A DNA stretch of 64,000 nt from Haemaphysalis longicornis (Eukaryota > Arthropoda > Arachnida > Ixodida > Ixodidae). The DNA lies in assembly GCA_013339765.2 (NCBI GenBank), contig CM023449.1:105936417-106000416 (forward strand). The letters run 5' to 3'. Every line of letters begins with the position of its first letter. The first letter of the stretch is position 1. Shown one piece after another: positions 1 through 10,070 of the stretch. The notes beneath the pieces were generated by a model, which ran no database searches, was not told the DNA's origin, and saw only the letters and a list, made by a program, of their open reading frames with translations. Position numbers and translations under genes: made by a program.

Positions 1-450
1 TGAAGAGTATCAATGTTTATGTCACCAAGCATGCACACGTGTTCAGCTTAAGCATAAGATGACATTGCTGCATCAAGTTCAGCAAGAAACAGCCGCCCAT
101 TACAACATGGAGGTCGGTATACTGATAACAGCACCAACGATTGGTTAGGCCCGCTTATACGCAAGCCGAGAACTTCTGCTTGTGTAAAACAAACGGGCAA
201 CTGTGAGACAGTCCATGCATCTTTGACAAATACTGCAATACCCCCGCATTTCCGTTCCTGGCGAGTGTATAAAAAAGTTTGGAAAGCCCGAATGCATAAT
301 CCAAGAAAACTTTCTGATGAAACGTTGATCTCAGTTAAAATAAAGGCGTCGAAAAACGAGCGAAGAGAGGACGTTAGAACACAGAACTGATCCCAGTGTT
401 TCCGAATGCTACGGATGTTGACGTGCGCAAGCCGAATAGAGTTTCCCTTT
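1..450 (-). pseudogene. CR1-like ORF2, N-terminal APE endonuclease domain (partial)
   Basis: Reading the minus strand from about 450 downward gives an endonuclease start with LAHVNIRSIRKHWDQF, then a TEI motif, RKCGGIAVFVK, VYRPP (codons at 108-122) and GDINIDTL near position 30. These are the conserved blocks of the APE-type nuclease that nicks target DNA for target-primed reverse transcription. The reading frame is otherwise clean but has one in-frame TAA at 48-50, just before GDINIDTL, so this copy is broken. The ORF continues past the window edge, so its RT cannot be assessed. Confidence 0.8.
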
Positions 451-516
451 GAGTGCTGAAAAATGTTTTCACCTCAGGGAAACCACTACAAACAAGCTGC
501 TTTAAATGGACTATTC

Positions 517-995
517 TCAATTGATCCTGTCAAGATCAGTAGGCGTGTCAATGCGAATCTGGGACTCGCCCTCGGACTTTCTACACAAAATCCTTCCGTT
601 TCTGGTCCAGGTGAACTTGTAACCGACTTGCTTTGCCCGTAACCTTGCCAAGTGGTACAGTTCACGGTTAGCCCTAGTCAAGTTTTCGATGAAGTATAGT
701 CGAGGGAAATCTGTCTGAGTAAGAGTGGCCAGCAATTTTCGGGCACCAAACCACCTGTCGTTGACTGCGACCATTTTTGTCTGTACCAAGATAGTGGGAA
801 TCGAGCCTCTTTTAGCCGGCAAACGGTGAACAGCCAATATGTCGTCTTTTTCAACGTCCTGTAACTTCAGTCTTAGGGCTAGATCACCCAAAAAGGCCGG
901 CAAGTTCTCATCAGCTGTGACCGGGAGACCGTGAATTTCAAAGTTGCACCGTGTGTTAAACTGTTCCAGTTCATTCATTTCTTTGCTTAGTTTGT
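517..995 (-). pseudogene. CR1-like ORF1, C-terminal half (split by insertion)
   Basis: The minus-strand frame runs through RCNFEIHGLPV and LAVHRLPAKRGSIPTILVQ to a stop at 517. This looks like the C-terminal RRM-like and basic region of ORF1 proteins in CR1/Jockey-type elements, which bind element RNA. The apparent N-terminus with a His/Asp-rich run (HHHDHHHH) is not native: it is the (ATC)n tail of the inserted I-like element read in frame. Removing the insertion and one copy of its 13-bp duplication joins this half in frame to the PHD-containing half at 6582-7210, giving 364 codons plus stop. Confidence 0.85.
983..995. repeat. 13-bp target-site duplication, 3' side of I-like copy A
   Basis: TTGCTTAGTTTGT occurs here and again at 6582-6594, exactly bounding the I-like element. 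The duplication lies in CR1 ORF1 sequence on both sides. Confidence 0.92.
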
Positions 996-1176
996 GATGA
1001 TGATGATCATGATGATGATAGTTGGGTTTTATTCGCGCAAGGCCGACTATGGGCAAAGAACGCCAAAGAAGTTACTGAATTATGATGAGACCGTACATAC
1101 TAAAACATGTGACTAAAAGTAAAGGTGATGCAAAACAAAAGACAACAGAGACGGCTGGTGTATAGGGCCAGAGTGA

Positions 1177-3786
1177 TTACACATGATATGACAAGAGCTG
1201 CAGAAAGTTTACCTCAGCTAAAAACTTAAAAACACGTTGACTAGAACACATTGGTTCGTCGGCTAAAAAGTATGATGGGTGGAAAGGAATGTGTCGTCTG
1301 TATAATTCAGGGAAATGTTTGTGTCCTGTTGTGTCAAGTGCCTTGCATGTGATTAGTATGTGGACTACGGATAGGCCCTTTCCACACCTGCTACACGTGG
1401 GTCCTGAAGTTCCAGTGAGCAGGTGGGAGTGCGTAACATGTGTGTGGCCTATCCGCAGCCTAGCCAGGGCGACTTCAGTGTATCTGTTGTGTGAGTCAGT
1501 TATGTAGCGTCCCAGTTGTGGTTTTATTACGTGTAGTTTGTTGTCTGTTTGTTGACTCCAGTGTAATTGCCATGTGCTACGAAGCTGTCGTCTGATGTGT
1601 GTCTTTAGGTCGGTGTAAGGTACTGTTGAAACGTCAACTGTAGTCATGAGAGCAGCATCACCAGCCATTTGGTCGGCGGCCTCATTGCCAGGGATTCCAC
1701 AATGCCCTGGTACCCAGCATATAGTTATTTCAAGATTTGAGGCATATGCAGACATTAGTACCTTGAAGAGAGCATTTATGACATAGTTTTTAGATGACCT
1801 TCGTAATGACAGTGCCTGTACAATGCTTTGAGAGTCTGTGTACACAATGGACTTGGGAATTTTATGTTTGATGATGTGGTTTGAAACGAGTAAAATGCCA
1901 TATGCTTCTGCCGTGTATATACTGTTATGAAAATTCATTGTTTTGCTTACTCTAAAATTTGGTCCGTGTGCTGCACAAGATACTGTAGAACCAGTTTTCG
2001 ACGCGTCGCTATAGAATTCTGCGCACCTGTACTTCTCCTGCAGGAACAGGAAGTGCTGCAGAATTGCATTCCTGGGTACCCTATTTTTTTCTACAAGAAT
2101 GAATGACAGGTCGCATGATACAGAACGAAGATGCCATGGTGCGATGAAATTATGAATGGATGTCTCGTGCGTATCTGAAAGGGGGACATTGAGTGCAGAA
2201 GCCTCCTCCCTAACTCTGAGAGAGAACGGTAAGGGAATAGATGGCCTGTTTAAAAAGAGTTGTAACTTTGATGTATCGTTCATGGTGTGATTAAAAGGAT
2301 GGTTGGTCAGAGACACGATCTTGGATGCATACAACAGGTCAACATACTCCCGCTGATGCCCTAGGCACCATTTGTCGCACTCGACATAAAGACTTTCAAC
2401 AGGGTTAGTGCGGAATGCGCCACATGAGAGGCGAAGGCCAAGATGCAACACAGGGTCAAGCATTTTGAGTGCTGTCTTTGTAGCCGACCCATACACGACA
2501 CTGCCGTAGTCGAGCCGAGACCCCACCAACGCTGTGTACAGGCGCAGCAGGAGTTGTTTGTCGGCCCCATAAGATTGATGTGAGAGGACCTTAAGAATAT
2601 TAATTGTTTTTAAGCATTTGCATTTGAGCTGTCTGATATGTGGGATGAATGTAAGTTCTTCGTCAAATAAAATACCTAAAAACTTGTGCTCCTTGTTCAC
2701 AGGAATTGGCACATTCGCAAGAGTGATGTCTGGGTCTGGGTGGACGCCACGCCTCCTGGAGAATAGAACACAAGAGCTCTTCGCGGGATTAAGATTAAAG
2801 CCATTCTTGTCAGCCCAGCCGGCAAGTTTCTTGACGCCGAGCTGGACTTGACGTTCGCAGATGGACAGGTTACACGATTTAAAGGATATCTGCACGTCAT
2901 ATTCATACATGGAATAAGAGATTGTAGGTGGCAGTGCCTTTCCAAGAGAGTTCATTTTTACTATGAAGAGAGTGCAGCTCAACACTCCACCTTGCGGCAC
3001 ACCATTTTCTTGAACGTGAACATTTGACAGTGCACAACCAACTCTGACGCAAAAGGTTCTCTCCGACATATAACTACAAAGGATGTTCAACATGTTGCCC
3101 GCAACACCGATTGACTTTAGGTCACTGAGGATACCGTACCGCCAAGCGGTGTCATAGGCTTTCTCTATGTCGAAAAACACCGTAAGACAAAATTGTTTAT
3201 GCACAAAGGCATCCTTTATATATGTTTCAAGAGCTAGGTGTTGATCGTTCGTTGATCGCCCCGCCCTGAAGCCTGCCTGGCAGCTCTCGAGAACACCGTT
3301 GTACTCAAGGAAGTACACGAGCCTGCGATTTATCATCTTCTCGAGAAGCTTGCACAGGCAGCTTGTCAGGGCAATGGGTCGATAGCTAGCAGGAGAGGAA
3401 GGGTCCTTCCCTTCTTTCAAGAATGCTATAACTATAGCCTCCCTCCAAGACTTTGGAATGTGCCCCGAAAGAAATATCTTGTTGTAAAGGTGAAGGAGTG
3501 TTACAAGAGTGTCTGCGTGTAAGTGCTGTATCATTGTATATGTAATGTTGTCTGGGCCTGGAGCTGAGGGTTCACACATGGTTAGAGCAGCCCTCAGCTC
3601 ATGTAGTGAAAACAGGGAGTTGTAAGAAGTCTGCGATTTGTTGTTGTCGCGTAGGGACTTCTTTTCACAAGAGGCTTTATGTTTCAGGAAAGTGTTTGTG
3701 TAGTGTGCAGAGCTTGACACGTGTTGAAAGTGTTGTGCAAGTGTGTTAGCCTGATCTTCTAGTGTGTCCCCAGTTGTGCTGACCAA
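1177..3786 (-). CDS. I-like ORF2: reverse transcriptase and RNase H (869-codon open frame, altered RT active site)
   Basis: The open frame covers the RT and C-terminal RNase H of ORF2. RT landmarks are PGPDNITYTM, a SYRPIALTSCLCKLLEK block, AGFRAGRSTNDQ, FFDIEKAYDTAW and NGVPQGGVLS. RNase H landmarks are EFYSDASKTGS, TAEAYGI, YTDSQSIVQAL and VPGHCGIPGNEAAD. A Cys-rich CSRCGKGLSVVHILITC block lies near the C-terminus. The catalytic box, expected to be Y-V/I-D-D as in the sister copy at 12590-12601, reads YEYD at 2896-2907. The first catalytic Asp is lost, so the enzyme is probably dead although the frame is open. The N-terminal Met is arbitrary: the true ORF2 starts upstream in the endonuclease and is separated by frameshifts near 3800. 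Confidence 0.85.
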   Translation of the reverse strand: MVSTTGDTLEDQANTLAQHFQHVSSSAHYTNTFLKHKASCEKKSLRDNNKSQTSYNSLFSLHELRAALTMCEPSAPGPDNITYTMIQHLHADTLVTLLHLYNKIFLSGHIPKSWREAIVIAFLKEGKDPSSPASYRPIALTSCLCKLLEKMINRRLVYFLEYNGVLESCQAGFRAGRSTNDQHLALETYIKDAFVHKQFCLTVFFDIEKAYDTAWRYGILSDLKSIGVAGNMLNILCSYMSERTFCVRVGCALSNVHVQENGVPQGGVLSCTLFIVKMNSLGKALPPTISYSMYEYDVQISFKSCNLSICERQVQLGVKKLAGWADKNGFNLNPAKSSCVLFSRRRGVHPDPDITLANVPIPVNKEHKFLGILFDEELTFIPHIRQLKCKCLKTINILKVLSHQSYGADKQLLLRLYTALVGSRLDYGSVVYGSATKTALKMLDPVLHLGLRLSCGAFRTNPVESLYVECDKWCLGHQREYVDLLYASKIVSLTNHPFNHTMNDTSKLQLFLNRPSIPLPFSLRVREEASALNVPLSDTHETSIHNFIAPWHLRSVSCDLSFILVEKNRVPRNAILQHFLFLQEKYRCAEFYSDASKTGSTVSCAAHGPNFRVSKTMNFHNSIYTAEAYGILLVSNHIIKHKIPKSIVYTDSQSIVQALSLRRSSKNYVINALFKVLMSAYASNLEITICWVPGHCGIPGNEAADQMAGDAALMTTVDVSTVPYTDLKTHIRRQLRSTWQLHWSQQTDNKLHVIKPQLGRYITDSHNRYTEVALARLRIGHTHVTHSHLLTGTSGPTCSRCGKGLSVVHILITCKALDTTGHKHFPELYRRHIPFHPSYFLADEPMCSSQRVFKFLAEVNFLQLLSYHV

Positions 3787-3816
3787 GGGCAGGCTATGTG
3801 TATGTTGTCCTTTAGG

Positions 3817-4904
3817 TTAACGTATTCGTGTCCATACCTTGCGTGTGTCTGTGTATGAATGTACCGATGTTATGAAGGAGTGCCAACTATACCGTTTTGC
3901 CTCACGGCGCACGCGCTTTCCCAAGGCCTTTGCTCTTTTAAAAGAAATTAAGTTAGCCGACGTGGGGTACCTGCGAAGGACACCCCACGCCTTGTTCTGG
4001 GCCTCTAGCGCCCGCCTACAGTCCTCGTTCCACCAGGGCCTCCTTGAGTTGCGGGATGCACTGGAAGCCTGGGGCATAGACTTTTCGGCGGCGTCGAGTA
4101 TGTGTGCCGTGACGAGTTGGGCTGCTTCCTCCACGTGTACGTGTTTTATGGTTGTGTGGTGTAGTTTAGATGTTTCTGTGAATGTGCTCCAGTTTTTTTT
4201 TTATTCATTAAACCTGTTATGGGAAGATAGACTGCATGGGCCTTTACCTATGTACGTTAGGGAAGTGGGGAAATGGTCACTACCATATGGGTCTGTGCCC
4301 ACACCCCACTCAAGACATGGAAAGATTACTGCGGAACCAATCGCCAAGTCAAGATGCGAGTATGTATTGTGTCCTAAGTTATGGTATGTAGGCTGTTTTT
4401 TGTTGAAAAGGCATGCTCCGGAGGATGTAAGAAACTTCTCTATCAGGCGACCGCGGCCATCCGTTCTGGGGGAGCCCCAAAGAGAGTTGTGCGCATTAAG
4501 GTCGCCTGTTAGTATGTATTATCGGGCAGCTGGTCAACCAGTGCCTCGAAATCAGAGCTCAGAAGTGCAAAATCAAGAGGAATGTAAATGAACCATACCG
4601 TTATCAACCTATTAAATATTATCGTACGGATTGCTACAGCCTCGAGGACAGTGTTCAGAGTGACAGTGTGGCAGGCTTAGGATTTCCGGGCAACTATGGC
4701 CACACCGCCAGAAGAGTGTGTGCTGCCATCCCTGTCCTTTCTGAAGACCATGTAACTATTCAAGAAATTTGTGTGCTTGGAATTCAAATGTGTTTCCTGA
4801 ACACACATTACACTTGGCTGATTAGGATGCCGTAGTTCGTATACATCGTCAAGATTTTTAAGAAGGCCTCTACAGTTCCATTGAATTATGTTTTCTCTTC
4901 CCAT
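3817..4904 (-). pseudogene. I-like ORF2: APE endonuclease and linker, frameshifted
   Basis: The frame opening at 4904 reads IIQWNCRGLLKN, then CVQETHLNSKHTNF and SSGGVAIVARKS before a stop at 4677. Downstream, in shifted frames, GDLNAHNSLWGSPRTDGRG (about 4470-4530) and a GSDHFP-type block can be read. They are followed by the linker RPWWNEDCRRALEAQNKAW (in 3817-4134). These are the successive blocks of the nuclease and the nuclease-RT linker of the I/Jockey group. At least two frame changes separate the blocks, so no continuous nuclease is encoded. Confidence 0.8.
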
Positions 4905-4941
4905 TATTTATAGTGAGAGCTACTGGAGTGTGTGTGTTTGT

Positions 4942-6308
4942 TTATGTGTCGTCTTTCGGGGCTGTGACTCTCGCCTTTTTTGGCTTGTCGGGAGGCTTTG
5001 GCGTCGGGACGCGTTCCTTGCGCTGCGTTGCAGGAAGGAACGGCCCGACATCCATGTCGTCGTCGGATGTCCGAGGGGTGCCCGACGGACCGGGCCCCCC
5101 GGACTTGGCCCCCCTCGGAAGCCCTTCGTTTGAGCCACCACCGCCAAAGGCGTCCGGGGCGCCAGAGGTGGCACGGGCGGTGCGGTGGCGGTGGGAACCG
5201 GTGCGGGGCCCGTGGTGTCCATCACCTCGATACCCTCCAACGCACTGGAGGATGGGGAGACAGAGGCGGGAGCGGCACCGGGCCCGACGGAAGAGGTTGC
5301 CACCACAACCGCTGCTGCCTGAGCAAGCGGCGTGATGGCGGGTTGGGCTGCCAGGGGCAACCCAGGGGGGGGGGCGCGGGAGAGACCAGGTCAGACTCGC
5401 TGAACTGGGTCCCTGTGGACACCAGATGCCGCTCCGCCCCCGGCGAGCTGCGTCGGCGTACCTCCCCAGAGGGAAAGAGGCGAACCTCTTTCTCCCCTCT
5501 GGAAAGGTGATGTTCTCAGTGACCTTTACATTGATGATTTGTTTTTCCTGCTTAAATTTCTCACAAGTTCGGGACCACGCTACGTGGGGCCCCTGGCAGT
5601 TTGCACAGGTGAAACTCTGTGTGTTGCAGTTTTCCGACGGGTGGTCATGTTGGCCGCATTTTGCACAGGTAAGGCGGCCGCGGCAGGAGTTGGTGCCATG
5701 CCCAAACCGTTGGCACTTAAAACAGCGCCGCGGGTTAGGGATGTAAGGCCGGACCGGACATCGAACAAAACCAGCATTGATGTAATCTGGAAGGCTCGAC
5801 CTCTCAAAAGTTAAGATAAGATGCTTTGTAGGTATTTGTTTGTCCTCTCTACGTATGTTTATGCGCCTGACCCCTGTTACGCCCTGACCTCGAAGGCCCT
5901 CCAGCAGGTCGGCTTCAGTTTCGTTCAGTAGATCGGGATCGGAGATCACGCCCTGGGAGCTGTTTAAGCTGCGGTGGGGCGTGACCCTGATGTCAAGATC
6001 AGCGATTCGGGTCTGGCTCAAGAGTTTTTCTGCCTGCTGTGCTTGGTGACTTCGACCAGCAGTTGCCCAGTTCTTTGTTTCTTGGCTGTGTACGCCTCAC
6101 CAATTATACTTGTCAGGAACTTCGATACCAAGAAGACAGACAATGAAGCGACAGATCTTTCTGTGTCAGTTGACTCAATTACAAGAAAACGGGAATAGTT
6201 GTTTATGGTTGTTGGAACGACAGTTGTTGGAAGAGGTGGAAATGAAACTTCGGTGCGGCCCCTTTTCGGAGGCCGATCACGTTTGGGGGGGGGTTTGGAA
6301 AATGCCAT
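4942..6308 (-). pseudogene. I-like ORF1: gag-like protein with zinc knuckles, frameshifted
   Basis: ORF1 probably starts at the Met at 6308 (MAFSKPPPKRDRPPK). This frame stops near 6018 and the protein continues in the next frame with SQTRIADLDIRVTPHR, so one small indel has broken it. The middle holds a Cys/His array: CFKCQRFGHGTNSC, CAKCGQHDHPSENC, CANCQGPHVAWSRTC. These are nucleic-acid-binding knuckles, matching a retrotransposon Gag. A Pro/Ala/Gly-rich segment follows, where the open frame again swaps (about 4920-5460), before a basic C-terminus. It should coat the element RNA. The fourth I-like copy at 63359-64000 carries the homologous start. Confidence 0.82.
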
Positions 6309-6581
6309 ATGTTACATTGGAAAGCAGGGAGACGGGGGTACTTTTTCCTTAGACCTTACCCTGGTAGTCAAAGAGGTCCCGGAGCTCCCTGCCTGGTAGA
6401 CAGGCAGGGAGGCCATCGGCCGGAGCTTGACCAAGGCTCCGACGGCCACCGTTCACGGCTTCTAACCCTTCACCTTTCAACTTCTAGCCACGGTAGGTGA
6501 CAGCGTAAGTATGGGGGGCTCGGGGTACGCGGTTTCGCCACTCACCGTCACCAAGGATTACTCAAGGTGCCCCGTGCGGGG

Positions 6582-6594
6582 TTGCTTAGTTTGT
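6582..6594. repeat. 13-bp target-site duplication, 5' side of I-like copy A
   Basis: TTGCTTAGTTTGT, identical to 983-995. The neighbouring base on the element side starts the GC-rich 5' end of the I-like element. Confidence 0.92.
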
Positions 6595-7139
6595 CAATTT
6601 GTTCATTCTGAGAGATGACGTTTAGTGTAAGAGATTCAACTTCATTGCGTAAGGTGGCCAGCTCAGCTTGGTTAGTGGTCACGGTTGAAAAAACTGAGTC
6701 GTATTTAAAGGAAAGAGTGCCGATTTTTTCTTTCACCTCCTGGACGTTCGAAGCAACGTCCTCAACTGCCGTTTTGAAATCTACCAGACCTTGAACTGGT
6801 CTAATGAGAGCTTCAATAGTTGTTAGCAAGTCAAGTTTACTATTGACAGCGGACAGCTGTGAAGACGAGTCATCTCCTCGGTCAGAGACTGCCTCAGACT
6901 CCTTGCCGGAGTCATTTCGGCAAGTTTGACACTTCCAATTTTCCCGCTTTGCAGCGTTCATCTTTGAGTAGGCACTTTCCGTAACTGCTGAACAGCTCTT
7001 TCCAGGGTGGTAACCCGCTTCACATTTACAACAGGTCAAGAATTCGCAATCCGGCGGCAGACGCTCTGAACATTCGGCACATAAAGAAGCATTGGTGGGG
7101 CAGTAAGCGGCAATGCACAAGGGAAAAAGGTTGCAACAA

Positions 7140-7203
7140 CCTTGGCTCACCTGCCGAGGTGAAGAAAAGTGTTTAGGGCCTGTGAACGGACAGCCGCTGA
7201 CTG
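7140..7203 (-). repeat. CR1-like 5' unit, proximal copy
   Basis: A stretch of about 64 bp covering CCTTGGCTCACCTGCCGAGG through CGGACAGCCGCTGACTG recurs at 7425-7487, about 285 bp away, with one substitution (t/c). It includes the ORF1 start region on the minus strand. Confidence 0.85.
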
Positions 7204-7424
7204 CAGTCATGCGTGAGGAGGACGGTGTTTATATAGCTGTTGGTAGGCGCCAGGGGGCTGTTCTTGACATATCCAGCGTCCAAGGGAGAGGAGGCGATTG
7301 CTGATTACGTAGAGACAGCTGGCCAGCAATTCCACGCGCTGAACCCTCGCCGATCTTCGTCCAAGATAGCCTTGCACCGTTCTGCTGCAACCCGGCTGAC
7401 GTCCACGTCAGCTTGCGCGTTGAT

Positions 7425-7487
7425 CCTTGGCTCACCTGCCGAGGTGAAGAAAAGTGTTTAGGGCCCGTGAACGGACAGCCGCTGACT
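7425..7487 (-). repeat. CR1-like 5' unit, distal copy (truncated)
   Basis: Direct repeat of 7140-7203. Similarity ends at 7487, where RTE-like sequence starts. The 220 bp between the copies (7204-7424) should be one unit of repeated 5' UTR, as in non-LTR elements with tandem promoter monomers. Confidence 0.8.
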
Positions 7488-7497
7488 GGGATGTAAA

Positions 7498-8598
7498 TGG
7501 GATGTAATAGGGCTTAGCGAGGTAATGAGGGCAGGCGAAGCCTTTACGGTGCTGAAAAATGGACACATCCTATGTTACCGTGGTCTAGAGGACAGAAGAG
7601 AACTGGGAGTGGGATTTCTAGTCAATAAAAGCATAGCTGGCAACATAGACGAATACTATAGCAATAACGAAAGGGCAGCAGGTCTTGTACTTAGGCTCAA
7701 TAAGAGGTACAAGCTGAAGGTGGTGCAGGGCTACGTGCTCACATCCAGCCACGACGACCAAGTAGTGGAACGCCTCTATGAAGATGTGGAATCGGCAATG
7801 GCTAAAGTAAAAACACAGTATACCGTAGTTATGGGGGACTTCAATGCTAAAGTAGGCAAGAATCAGGCTGGAGACAAGGCAGTTGGGAACTATGGTCTGG
7901 GCTGTAAAAATAGCAGGGGGGACCTACTAGTTGAGTTTGCAGAACGGAATAACCTACGCATAATGAATACCTTCTTCTGTAAACAGGAGAGTCGGAAGTG
8001 GACCTGGATGAGCCCGAATGGGGAGCACAAAAATGAAATAGACTTCATAATATGCGATAACCCTGGCGTCGTGCAGGATGTGGAAGTGCTCGGAAGGGTA
8101 AGGTGTAGTGACCACCGTATGGTAAGATCTCGAAATAGGCTACATTTGAGGAGGGACTGCAACAAGCTAGTACGAAAGAAGCCGATAAATGGGCTAACAG
8201 TAAGACGTAAATTGAAGAATTCAGGATCGCAGCTGCAGAACCGATATTCCGCCCTTAACGAGGAAGCCGAGCTTACGACACAGGAAGCCAGAGACAACCT
8301 TACACGCATTATCACGGAGTGTGCAGTAGAAGTCGGGGGCACTATGGCTAGACAGGATACTGGTAAACGTTCACAGGAGACGAAAGATCTAATCAGGAAA
8401 CGGCAAACCATGAGAATCTCCACCGCAGCTGACAGAATAGAACTAGCCGAGCTCTCGAAGTTATTCAATAAGCGTAAGACAGCTGACATACGGAAGTATA
8501 ATATGGAGAGGATCGAATACGCTGTAAAGAACGGAGGTAGCCTGAAAGCAGTGAAGAGACGTCATTGGCGTGGGGAGAAATCAGATGTATGCACTTAA
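7498..8598 (+). pseudogene. RTE-like ORF2: APE endonuclease domain
   Basis: The frame is open from the truncated 5' edge. Conserved nuclease blocks are the ELGVGFLVNKSI segment, VVMGDFNAKVGKNQAGD, NSRGDLLVEFAERNNLRIMN, WTWMSPNGEHKNEIDFI and RCSDHRMVRSR. The last gives the catalytic SDH. The first 30-40 residues expected of the family are missing, so the catalytic Asn at the N-terminus is lost. The frame passes into a linker (KLVRKKPINGL, KRRHWRGEK) and then shifts by one base into the RT frame at about 8570. Confidence 0.85.
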
Positions 8599-10070
8599 GG
8601 ATAAGCAAGGCAATGTCATCACAAATAGGGATAAAATAGTCACAGTGGCCGAGGAGTTCTATAGGGATCTGTACAGTAGCCGGGACATACAGGGTAATGC
8701 CGAACGAGACAGTAGTTCAGAGGAGATAGACATCCCACCAGTAACGATCGAAGAAGTAAGGAAGGCTTTCAAAGAAATGAAAGGGGGCAAAGCACCTGGT
8801 GAGGATCAGATAACAGCAGACCTCTTGAAGGATGGCGGAGAAATTGTACTTGGAAAACTGGCAAACCTGTATACGCAATGCCTAATGACCGCAATGGTAC
8901 CGGAATCTTGGAAGAACGCGAACATCATCCTAATCCATAAGAAAGGCGACATGAAGGACTTGAAAAATTACAGGCCGATCAGCTTACTGTCAGTCGTCTA
9001 CAAGGTATTTACCAAGGTAATCGCTAACCGAATCTCTGCAACCTTAGATTTCAGTCAACCTAAAGAACAAGCAGGGTTCCGTAAAGATAATTCAACAATG
9101 GACCATATTTACACGATCAATCAGGTGATAGAGAAGTGCGCTGAGTGTACTGAACCCCTATATATAGCCTTCATAGATTATGAGAAAGCATTTGACTCGG
9201 TTGAAACCCTAGCAGTCATTCAGGCATTACGGAACGAGGGGGTAGACGAGCATTATGTAAGAATACTAGAGGATATCTGCAATGGGTCTACAGCCACCAT
9301 CATCCTTCACAGGGAGAGCAGTAAAATACCTATAAGAAAGGGTGTCAGACAAGGAGACACAATCTCTCCAATGTTATTCACAGCATGCTTACAAGAAGTA
9401 TTCAGAACGTTGGATTGGGAACAGGTGGGAGTAAGAGTTAATGGAGAATGCCTCAGTCACCTCAGATTTGCTGATGACGTTGCCTTGCTAAGTAACTCGG
9501 GGGACGAATTGCAAATCATGCTATCCGCACTGGGCGAACAGAGTAGAACCGTGGGCATGAAAATTATTTTGCAGAAAACTAAAGTAATGATAAATAATTT
9601 CGGGACAGCCCAGCGGATTGAGATAGGTGGCGAGGCAGTGGAAGTGGTAAGCGAATATATCTACTTAAGCCAAGTTGCGACCCACATATCCCAACCTTGA
9701 GGCAGAGATAATTAGAAAGATCAGAATGGGGTGGGGTGCATATGGCAGACATTCTCAGAAAATGAATAGCAGCCTACCATTGTCGCTGGAGAAGAAAGTG
9801 TATGACACCTGCATCTTACCGGTACTCACCTACGGGGCAGAAACTTGGAGGCTCACTAAGAGGGTTCAACTTAAATTGAGAACGACTCAGCGGGCAATGG
9901 AACGGAAAATGATAGGTGTAACATTCAGGGACAAGAAGAGAGCGGAGTGGGTCAGGGAGCGAACTGGTGTTAAAGACATATTAGTAGAAATTAAGAAGAA
10001 ATGGACGTGGGCAGGGCATGTAATGCGAAGGCAAGATAACCGCTGGTCATTAACTGGACTGGATCCCTAG
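8570..10070 (+). pseudogene. RTE-like ORF2: reverse transcriptase and C-terminal domain
   Basis: RT blocks in order: GGKAPGEDQITADLLKDGG, KNYRPISLLSVVYKVFTK, QAGFRKDNSTMDHIY, FIDYEKAFDSV, KGVRQGDTISPMLFT, and LRFADDVALL with the catalytic FADD at 9467-9478. A one-base frame change near 9690 moves into the C-terminal region with YGAETWRLTK and WAGHVMRRQDNRW. The last block is a hallmark of RTE/BovB ends. The active-site residues are intact, but the two frame changes and the 5' truncation make it non-functional. Confidence 0.87.

Larger units (their letters stand above)
996..6581 (-). mobile_element. I-like non-LTR retrotransposon copy A, near full length (5586 bp)
   Basis: Both ends are defined by a 13-bp duplication. 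On the minus strand the 5' end begins CCCCGCACGGGGCACC. ORF1 (gag-like, zinc knuckles) comes next, then ORF2 with endonuclease, RT and RNase H, and the element ends in a tail of ATC repeats (996-1020). A CCHC gag plus an ORF2 ending in RNase H is typical of the I group. Two more truncated copies of the same family lie at 10966-19870 and 25628-38637, and a 5' end lies at 63097-64000. ORF1 and the endonuclease part carry frameshifts. Confidence 0.88.
6582..7210 (-). pseudogene. CR1-like ORF1, N-terminal half: PHD finger and coiled coil
   Basis: The frame starts at Met 7210. Residues about 35-95 form a Cys/His cluster (CAECSERLPPDCEFLTCCKC, then a GYHPGKSC block and WKCQTC) with the C4HC3 spacing of a PHD finger, as found in the ORF1 of many CR1-group elements. 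Residues about 120-215 are rich in heptad Leu/Ile/Val (LSAVNSKLDLLTTIEAL, VQEVKEKIGTL, NQAELATLRNEVESLTLNV), suggesting a coiled coil for trimerisation. The frame ends in I-like sequence after 6582. Without the insertion it reads on into 517-982. Function by family: RNA binding and chaperone. Confidence 0.85.
1..7487 (-). mobile_element. CR1-like non-LTR retrotransposon, interrupted, runs off the left edge
   Basis: On the minus strand the order is a repeated 5' unit (7140-7487), ORF1 N-terminus with a PHD finger (6582-7210), ORF1 C-terminus (517-995) and the start of an ORF2 endonuclease (1-450). The gap between the ORF1 halves is exactly an inserted I-like element. PHD-bearing ORF1 followed by an APE-type endonuclease is the usual plan of CR1-group elements. 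The RT would lie left of the window. The clade is inferred from motifs and is not proven. Confidence 0.8.

Noticed and set aside
1001..1020. His/Asp-rich tract (HHHDHHHH) as a metal-binding protein feature
   Set aside because: It is the ATC-repeat tail of the inserted I-like element read through in frame, not part of the ORF1 protein.
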